DNA from: Ruminococcus sp.
GTDB taxonomy: Bacteria; Bacillota; Clostridia; Oscillospirales; Acutalibacteraceae
Direction: 5' to 3'
Assembly (NCBI GenBank): GCA_017458845.1
Contig: JAFSZY010000005.1
Span: 1 to 64,000, forward strand
Length of the DNA: 64,000 nucleotides
Numbering within the stretch: the first letter of the stretch is position 1; every line of letters starts with the position of its first letter. The position numbers and the translations under genes were made by a program. A model generated the notes under the pieces. That model ran no database searches. It saw only the letters and a program-made list of their open reading frames with translations, and was not told where the DNA came from. Shown one piece after another: positions 59,523-64,000 of the stretch.

Positions 59523-59559
59523 GTGGTGTTTACATAGCCTTATGGGAGCAGAAAGCCCG
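59523..59559. other. attR (right junction)
   Basis: Element arm GTGGTGTTTACATAGCCTT (59523-59541), ATGG, core GAGCA (59546-59550), host GAAAGCCCG. Paired with attL, the two element arms rebuild a symmetric attP centred on the core. Confidence 0.8.
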
Positions 59560-59767
59560 AACAACCTACGACAACATCCTTCGCTTCGCTGACGACCCCG
59601 ACGTCAAGGACGCTATCCGCTTCCTGCGTCAGCGCGAGGTTGTGCACTATCAACGCTTCGGCGAGAACCTCAGAATCCTCACCGACAAGCTCGACGAAAA
59701 GAACTTCTATGCCTTCAACCCCGAGTTTGACAAGAAGTGTTTTAAAAGCCAAATGAAGAAGAAATAA
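59546..59767 (+). pseudogene. cotJC: CotJC 3' part, separated from its start by the element
   Basis: Codons E-Q-K overlap the last codons of the 5' part, then A-R-T-T-Y-D-N and FADDPDVKDAIRFLRQREVVH, ending SQMKKK and TAA (59765). FLRxREVVHYQRFGE is the conserved fourth helix of Mn catalases with Glu166/His169 (rebuilt numbering). The frame is intact and undecayed over 70 codons, and the operon terminator follows, so the split looks recent or selected. No start codon or ribosome binding site is available for separate translation. Confidence 0.95.
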
Positions 59768-59778
59768 TTCTGCGCAAT

Positions 59779-59815
59779 AAAACGAGCCGTTACTATAGTA
59801 ATAGGCTCGTTTTTG
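59779..59815 (+). terminator. Terminator of the cotJ operon
   Basis: ACGAGCC/GGCTCGT with an inner TTACTA/TAGTAA stem, followed by TTTTT. 59816-59937 holds nothing recognisable. Confidence 0.8.
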
Positions 59816-59937
59816 TAATTTCACTTTGCAGTTATATAATATTTTGAGAGTTTAGGTTTTTATTGTTGAAATGGGGTGATATTTTCAATTGAAGCGCTAT
59901 TAGCCAAATTTATCCAATTCGTCCAAAGACCTAATAA

Positions 59938-60306
59938 TTATATATAAAACTTATCTTTTAGTTGATTATAAAACTGGTGCCATTCTTCTTCCGGGATATC
60001 ACTCCCTTTGGAAAAGCGAATCGCTTTTTTCACTTCTTCATGAGAATTTATATATTCCGTTAAATCATCCGATAGAGCGTTTCTTGATTTAGCGGCAAGG
60101 TCAAACAATTTCTCTTTTTCACATTTATTTAAAACTAACGAATCAGATATTTTTTCGAGAGTTTCCCTTTTAGGAGCAGGGCGAATTCCGCTTTCCAGCT
60201 GTGAAACATAGGAAGTGGATTTTCCTATTAGATTCGCAAGAATTTTTACGGTATAATGTCTGCCTTTTCTTTTTTCTTTCAAAAAATCTCCAAATTCCGT
60301 TTTCAT
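59938..60306 (-). CDS. XRE-family regulator
   Basis: 122 residues. HTH KILANLIGKSTSYVSQLESGIRPAPKRETLEKISDSL, then a helical C-terminus (NKCEKEKLFDLAAKSRN...). Divergent from the DUF6120-like gene; the three-gene arrangement (XRE, DUF6120-like, small secreted protein) is a recurrent cassette in gut Clostridia as far as I recall. Confidence 0.85.
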   Translation of the reverse strand: MKTEFGDFLKEKRKGRHYTVKILANLIGKSTSYVSQLESGIRPAPKRETLEKISDSLVLNKCEKEKLFDLAAKSRNALSDDLTEYINSHEEVKKAIRFSKGSDIPEEEWHQFYNQLKDKFYI

Positions 60307-60349
60307 CACTCTTGTCCTTTTTTGTCAAATAATGTATTATCTAATTAGA

Positions 60350-60378
60350 ATTATAATATTTGTTTATACTTTTGTCAA
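60350..60378 (-). promoter_or_regulatory. Consensus promoter of the XRE gene
   Basis: Minus strand TTGACA (60373-60378), 17 bp, TATAAT (60350-60355). TTGTCAACAA at the -35 box is a small palindrome shared with the plus-strand direction, a likely operator. Confidence 0.8.
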
Positions 60379-60473
60379 CAAATGTTTTGTATAATATACT
60401 ATTGATAAGATATCATTTATGGAATATAATTGATTTAGTCAAGTATTCTGTAAATGATAAAGGGGGATTATTT

Positions 60474-60920
60474 ATGAATAAAATCTGCAAAGAATACATA
60501 TCGGACGCCAAAAAATTCTTTCCGATTATGGGTCGGCAAGAACGTCATTTTTTGCGTAAGATTAGCGGTGATATTGAGGATTTGATTGAAGAGGAGAATA
60601 TCACTTCAAAGACCGAGCTTATTAAAAAGTATCGCAAGCCCTATGAGGTCGCGAACAATTATTACTGCTCATACATTGACACGGATTTAATAGTTAAAAG
60701 GATTAAGATTTCGAAATATATTAAAGCTATAATCATCGTTTTTATTTGCACTTTATTAGTAGCTCTATCAGCATATATATCATTTGGAGTTCAACATCAA
60801 ATACAGTTTTCAAGAGAAGAAATGATTGGAAAAGATAATTTTTCTGAAACAATAAGCAACGACAATGATGCTGTTAAAAGCGAAAATTTTGATGAGCTTT
60901 ATCAAGAAAAAAATGAATAA
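60474..60920 (+). CDS. DUF6120-like membrane protein
   Basis: 148 residues from ATG 60474 (AGGGGGA upstream). N-terminal helical domain (KEYISDAKKFFPIMGRQERHFLRKISGDIEDLIEEENI, KYRKPYEVANNYY) resembling HAAS/DUF1700 sensor domains, one membrane helix (IKAIIIVFICTLLVALSAYISF) and a polar extracytoplasmic tail. 17 bp before the secreted protein gene. Confidence 0.7.
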   Translation: MNKICKEYISDAKKFFPIMGRQERHFLRKISGDIEDLIEEENITSKTELIKKYRKPYEVANNYYCSYIDTDLIVKRIKISKYIKAIIIVFICTLLVALSAYISFGVQHQIQFSREEMIGKDNFSETISNDNDAVKSENFDELYQEKNE

Positions 60921-60937
60921 ACAAGAAAGGAACAATT

Positions 60938-61411
60938 ATGAAAAAGATTTTTTCATTTGTCTTAGTAGCGGCAATACTAAGCACAATATTTGTTTTCTCC
61001 GCCTATGCGGATGAAAACGACCCCAGCGGTTATGAGATAGAATATCTGGAAAACGGCGACTACATTGTCACATATTTTGACGATGACGCAAATCTGATTC
61101 CCGATGACGGCGCAAAGGGAACTGTTGTACATTCAAAAACCTCAAGATACTACAACAGCTCAGGCGCTACAATGTGGTATGTTACGGTTACAGGCAAGTT
61201 CACATACAACGGCGTTTACTCTTCGTGTATTGAAGCAGCCCACGCGGCTGGAGCGCCAGGCTCAACTTGGTCAATCGTTAGCGCTTCTCACAGCAAAAGC
61301 GGTAATACAGCTAAAGCAACCGCAAAAGCAAGACACACTTCTGCTGGAGGCTATAGCGACTATACTCGTTCTGTAACTATAAAATGCGCTCCTAACGGTG
61401 TAATCACCTGA
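60938..61411 (+). CDS. Small secreted protein, function unknown
   Basis: 157 residues. Signal peptide MKKIFSFVLVAAILSTIFVFSAYA, then an acidic stretch and a Ser/Thr-rich beta domain (SSGATMWYVTVTGKFTYNGVYSSCIEAAHAAGAPGSTW) containing two cysteines that may pair. No enzyme motif. AAAGGAACAATT precedes the ATG. Secreted partner of the DUF6120-like protein by operon position. Confidence 0.75.
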   Translation: MKKIFSFVLVAAILSTIFVFSAYADENDPSGYEIEYLENGDYIVTYFDDDANLIPDDGAKGTVVHSKTSRYYNSSGATMWYVTVTGKFTYNGVYSSCIEAAHAAGAPGSTWSIVSASHSKSGNTAKATAKARHTSAGGYSDYTRSVTIKCAPNGVIT

Positions 61412-61443
61412 TAACTTACTCCCCCTTTATTGTTAAAAACTCT

Positions 61444-61485
61444 GAGGCTCAGTTTCATCCAACTGAGCCTCTTTATATTTTTATA
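61444..61485 (+). terminator. Terminator after the secreted-protein gene
   Basis: GAGGCTCAGTT, TCATCC, AACTGAGCCTC, then TTTATATTTTT. Confidence 0.85.
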
Positions 61486-61496
61486 AATATTACCTA

Positions 61497-61525
61497 TTGT
61501 TTTTTGTTTGTTTTTGTCGTATAAT
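61497..61525 (+). promoter_or_regulatory. Promoter of the PadR gene
   Basis: TTGTTT (61497-61502), 17 bp, TATAAT (61520-61525). Confidence 0.7.
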
Positions 61526-61552
61526 GTTACCATATTCAGAATGAGGTACATT

Positions 61553-61891
61553 ATGGGATCAAAAAACTATTTTATGAACGGCATAACCGAACTGCTTGTA
61601 CTTTCTTTGTTGAAAGATCAAGACAGGTATGTATATGAGATTGTGAAAGCAATTGAGGAAATGTCAGGCGGCTTACTCGAAATATCGCAAAACACGGTAT
61701 ACACCGCCACATATAAGCTGGTATCTGAAGGGAAGCTTTCCGAATACAACAAAACCGTCGGCAAAAAGCGCACCCGCGTGTATTACCACCTTGAACCCGA
61801 AGGTGTTGATTATCTTGAGGAGCTTGACTTCACCTATCATAGACATACTAAAGGCGTAAATCAGCTTCTTGACTTTCTTAATAACAACTAA
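61553..61891 (+). CDS. PadR-family transcriptional regulator
   Basis: 112 residues from ATG 61553 (GAGGT upstream). Winged helix: MNGITELLVLSLLKDQDRYVYEIVKAIEE, ISQNTVYTATYKLVSEGKLSEYN, RVYYHLEPEGVDYLEEL. PadR repressors usually control adjacent transporters or membrane proteins; here no obvious target follows. The frameshifted secreted-peptide gene converges on it. Confidence 0.92.
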   Translation: MGSKNYFMNGITELLVLSLLKDQDRYVYEIVKAIEEMSGGLLEISQNTVYTATYKLVSEGKLSEYNKTVGKKRTRVYYHLEPEGVDYLEELDFTYHRHTKGVNQLLDFLNNN

Positions 61892-61896
61892 AAAAT

Positions 61897-61933
61897 GGGG
61901 TCGGCTCAAAAGTGATATCTTTGAGCCGACCCC
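61897..61933 (-). terminator. Terminator for the minus-strand peptide gene
   Basis: GGGGTCGGCTCAAA pairs over 14 bp with TTTGAGCCGACCCC. On the minus strand it is followed by ATTTTTTAG; no T-run exists on the plus strand. Confidence 0.75.
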
Positions 61934-61952
61934 TGAAGATTATTCTCAATAA

Positions 61953-62137
61953 TTAGGGTAGAATAAAGTAGTTTTCTATATTGATTATGTCAACTGCTCT
62001 TACGTTGTCGGTACCCTGCCCGCGGTAATTCTCATTAGCGATTCTGCGAGGTACTGCCAAAACAGAAGTCATTGCGATTGCTCCGATTGAGATGATTGTG
62101 ATTGCTGATAATACTGTAGCGATGATTTCTTTTTCAT
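61953..62137 (-). pseudogene. Small secreted-peptide gene with a frameshift in an A-run
   Basis: AAAGGAG then ATG (62137-62135). The reading frame from the ATG stops early, but one base later the frame encodes a signal-peptide-like EIIATVLSAITIISIGAIAM followed by LAVPRRIANENYRGQG and ends at TAA 61955-61953. One extra A in the AAAAA tract after the ATG would give an intact 61-residue protein. Strong RBS and its own terminator indicate a real transcription unit. Sequencing error, mutation or slippage cannot be separated here. Confidence 0.6.
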
Positions 62138-62280
62138 TTTGATTTCTCCTTTAAAGTTAAATAAGCTTAAGAGTGTTTCGTGTTTTCTCTCTTTGTTGAC
62201 ACAATTATATTAGACCGACTACAACAGAAGCACAACAGATATTGGAGTTTTTAAATTTTTTATAATACAGATAAAACACC

Positions 62281-62314
62281 CCTGATTTGCAATCTAATTT
62301 ACAAATCAGGGGTA
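62281..62314 (-). terminator. Terminator of the phosphatase gene
   Basis: CCCCTGATTTG and CAAATCAGGGG, 11-bp stem; on the minus strand followed by TGTTTTATC. Confidence 0.7.
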
Positions 62315-62336
62315 AATTGTTGTTTTGTATTATTAC

Positions 62337-63950
62337 TTATGCCCTATATTCCAGACAAAGCATTGTAAGATCGTCAAACTGCTCCGCGTCCTTAACAAAA
62401 TCATCTACAACCTTGCGGACATTCAGCAGAGTGTCCTTAGTATCCGCGTCGGGTTTTTCGTTAAGAGCCTGAAGCATCCGCTCATTCCCAAAAAGCTCCT
62501 CTTCGGCGTTTTCGGCTTCGGGTACGCCGTCGGTATACAGAAACAGCTTTGAGCCCGGCTGCAGCGTGAGCTCATATTCTTTATATTCTATACCGCTCAT
62601 TCCGCCGACTACGAATCCATGCTTATCCTTATAAAGCTCATATTTACCGCCTGGAGCTTTAATTACAGGGTACTCGTGGCCCGCGTTAGCGGCTGTAAGC
62701 TTGCCTGTGGATATTTCCAAAATGCCGAGCCAGACTGTTACAAACATATCAAGCTGATTATTAGAGCAGATAGTGTTATTTGTGTCGGTTAATATCTGAG
62801 CGGGCGATTTGCCTGTCATAGCGTTATTATTTAGAATGATTTTTGAAGCCATCATAAACAGCGCCGCGGGTACTCCCTTGCCCGAGACGTCAGCCATTAC
62901 AACGCAAAGATGGTCGTCGTCAATAAGGAAATAATCGTAAAAGTCGCCGCCGACCTCTTTAGCGGGATCCATCTTGGCGAATATATCAAACTCGGTTCTA
63001 CCGGGAAAAGCGGGATAGACATTCGGCAGCATACTCTCCTGAATTTTTGTCGCCATACCAAGCTCCGTGTTGACGCGCTGTTTCTCGGCGGTAACCTTGG
63101 TGATGTTCTCGATATACGCCTGTATCTGCTCCTCCATACCGTCAATAGACTCCGCCAGCAGACCGATTTCATCTCTGTTATGTATTGATTCGGTGAGTTT
63201 CTTTGTCGCTACGGTGTTTTCGGTTGAGAAGCGCGTCGCTTCGTTTGAAATCAGCTTGAGTGGTCGCAAAAGCGTGCGGTGGAGGAAAAGGCTTTGAACA
63301 ATTATTACTATAACGACGAGCGCGATGAGAGCAATCAGAATTTTATCAATAAAGCTGTTGCGCATATTTGTGAGAACATCCATCTGTCTCTGAACGCACA
63401 GAATCGCCTTGACCTCGCCGCCGCTCGATTTAAGCGGAATCATCATAGTGATGTGTGAGTCGGTTTCTATGTTTCCCTTGTCGCGGACAACCATTTCGCG
63501 CTCTGATTTTTTATCATAAAGCGCCTTATACTTCTGTTTATACTCGTCGTTAGTGGTTTCCCTGAGATAACCGAAATCGTACTTCGTGAATTTGCTGTTA
63601 TGGTCTATAGTAGAAAAAATAAACTTTATATGAGCGTAATCCCTGGTGTCGGGGATTATTACATAAATAAATGTCGAGCCCGAGGAATTACACAGGCTGT
63701 CCATTTCTTTCCATACTTTTTCGTACTGTTCGCCTTTTCCGCCGCTTTGTTCATATTCGTCCATATCATCCGCGACAATATGCAAAGACGCTGTTTTCGC
63801 GGTCAGATAAGCCCCCTCGGAATACTGCTCCAACAGCGCGTCGGTAAAAACATTGTAGCCTATGGTTAATACTATCGCGGAAAACAGAACAAGCAGCAAA
63901 ACGATACCCGCGATACTTTTAACAGTAGCGTGTGTTCGAAATTTTTTCAT
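62337..63950 (-). CDS. SpoIIE/RsbU-type PP2C phosphatase with HAMP domain
   Basis: 537 residues. Membrane helix (about 12-35), an extracytoplasmic sensor region (~36-200), second helix (LIALIALVVIVIIVQSLFL), HAMP and coiled coil, then the PP2C domain: AKEVGGDFYDYFLIDDDHLCVVMADVSGKGVPAALFM, NAGHEYP, LFLYTDGVPEAEN, FDDLTMLCLEY. The metal-binding aspartates (GGDFYD, ADVSGKG, TDG, FDD) are present. It would dephosphorylate an anti-anti-sigma factor in response to an external signal. Confidence 0.95.
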   Translation of the reverse strand: MKKFRTHATVKSIAGIVLLLVLFSAIVLTIGYNVFTDALLEQYSEGAYLTAKTASLHIVADDMDEYEQSGGKGEQYEKVWKEMDSLCNSSGSTFIYVIIPDTRDYAHIKFIFSTIDHNSKFTKYDFGYLRETTNDEYKQKYKALYDKKSEREMVVRDKGNIETDSHITMMIPLKSSGGEVKAILCVQRQMDVLTNMRNSFIDKILIALIALVVIVIIVQSLFLHRTLLRPLKLISNEATRFSTENTVATKKLTESIHNRDEIGLLAESIDGMEEQIQAYIENITKVTAEKQRVNTELGMATKIQESMLPNVYPAFPGRTEFDIFAKMDPAKEVGGDFYDYFLIDDDHLCVVMADVSGKGVPAALFMMASKIILNNNAMTGKSPAQILTDTNNTICSNNQLDMFVTVWLGILEISTGKLTAANAGHEYPVIKAPGGKYELYKDKHGFVVGGMSGIEYKEYELTLQPGSKLFLYTDGVPEAENAEEELFGNERMLQALNEKPDADTKDTLLNVRKVVDDFVKDAEQFDDLTMLCLEYRA

Positions 63951-63955
63951 AACGC

Positions 63956-64000
63956 TTACCTCATACTCTTTTTTATCTTAAGGATATTCTGCCCGTCCCT
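63956..64000 (-). CDS. Partial CDS, 3' end only
   Basis: The last 14 codons, RDGQNILKIKKSMR and TAA, of a gene continuing beyond the window, 5 bp upstream of the phosphatase start. The ending is reminiscent of RsbW-type ATPases or STAS proteins, which would suit the phosphatase, but too little is visible. Confidence 0.4.
   Translation of the reverse strand, partial: RDGQNILKIKKSMR

Larger units (their letters stand above)
47518..59550. mobile_element. 12.0-kb serine-recombinase element inserted in cotJC
   Basis: Both ends carry the core GAGCA (47518-47522, 59546-59550), and the host gene resumes in frame. Contents: two-gene membrane effector module, BspA-like protein, AIPR nuclease, gene remnant, HTH regulator, DUF961-like protein, HUH Rep with candidate origin, TcpA/FtsK ATPase, 33-codon ORF and large serine recombinase near the right end. 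No type IV secretion channel genes, so it is more like a mobilisable element than an autonomous ICE. The sequence is visibly AT-richer than its flanks. Confidence 0.92.

Noticed and set aside
59540-59824. A 94-codon minus-strand ORF at the right end of the element
   Set aside because: It is antisense to the 3' part of cotJC, which has clear Mn-catalase motifs and typical codon use; the antisense frame has no ribosome binding site.

Overview
The window looks like the chromosome of a spore-forming, anaerobic Clostridia bacterium, most like Ruminococcus and relatives (Oscillospiraceae). The evidence is a cotJABC spore-coat operon, a SpoIIE-type phosphatase, many secreted BspA-type leucine-rich-repeat proteins (one with a dockerin), an MscL with an added zinc ribbon, and housekeeping gene order typical of Clostridia (yceD-rpmF-DUF512-der-plsY; comEC-holA-rnmV; spoIIIE-uppP-tepA).

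Layout. 0-4 kb: an XRE regulator, tRNA-Thr(CGT), an unannotated type I toxin-antitoxin cassette, a DUF4303-like gene and a relict phage lysis cassette. 4-9 kb: htpG, a lipoprotein and membrane protein with a divergent HTH gene across a perfect palindrome, and a eukaryotic-type kinase. 9-47 kb: mostly minus-strand housekeeping genes (aroK, pyk, mscL, tyrS, ygiQ, ftsK/spoIIIE, uppP, tepA, rnmV, holA, comEC, a phosphoribosyltransferase, hinT, plsY, der, a DUF512 protein, rpmF, yceD, yihY, a polar amino acid ABC transporter, pgi, a D,D-carboxypeptidase, ispF, ispD, metY, nrdR). Between them lie several families of hairpin-rich intergenic repeats and a leader found four times. 46.6-59.8 kb: the cotJ operon, whose third gene is split by a mobile element. 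59.9-64 kb: an XRE/DUF6120-like/secreted-protein cassette, a PadR regulator, a frameshifted secreted-peptide gene and a SpoIIE-type phosphatase.

Main result. A 12.0-kb element lies inside cotJC, the spore-coat manganese catalase gene. The first 138 codons end at 47.5 kb. The last 70 codons, with their terminator, resume in the same frame at 59.55 kb. Both junctions share the 5-bp core GAGCA, which covers the codon of the third metal-ligand glutamate. Precise excision would rebuild a 208-residue CotJC. The element encodes a large serine recombinase 170 bp from its right end, a 33-codon ORF just upstream that could be a directionality factor, a HUH Rep with a candidate origin, and an FtsK/TcpA-type coupling ATPase. 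Cargo includes an AIPR abortive-infection nuclease, a two-gene membrane effector module, a BspA-like surface protein and an HTH regulator. The logic matches skin in sigK and SPbeta in spsM, intervening elements removed in the mother cell. Excision during sporulation is inferred here, not shown.

Other notable signals: the BspA-like gene on the element and the one at 42.7-45.4 kb share a leader plan of a large imperfect palindrome, CAATCG, then an intrinsic terminator before the start codon. A second leader with a conserved fold precedes ygiQ (in tandem), the phosphoribosyltransferase gene and der. No CRISPR array or rRNA was seen.
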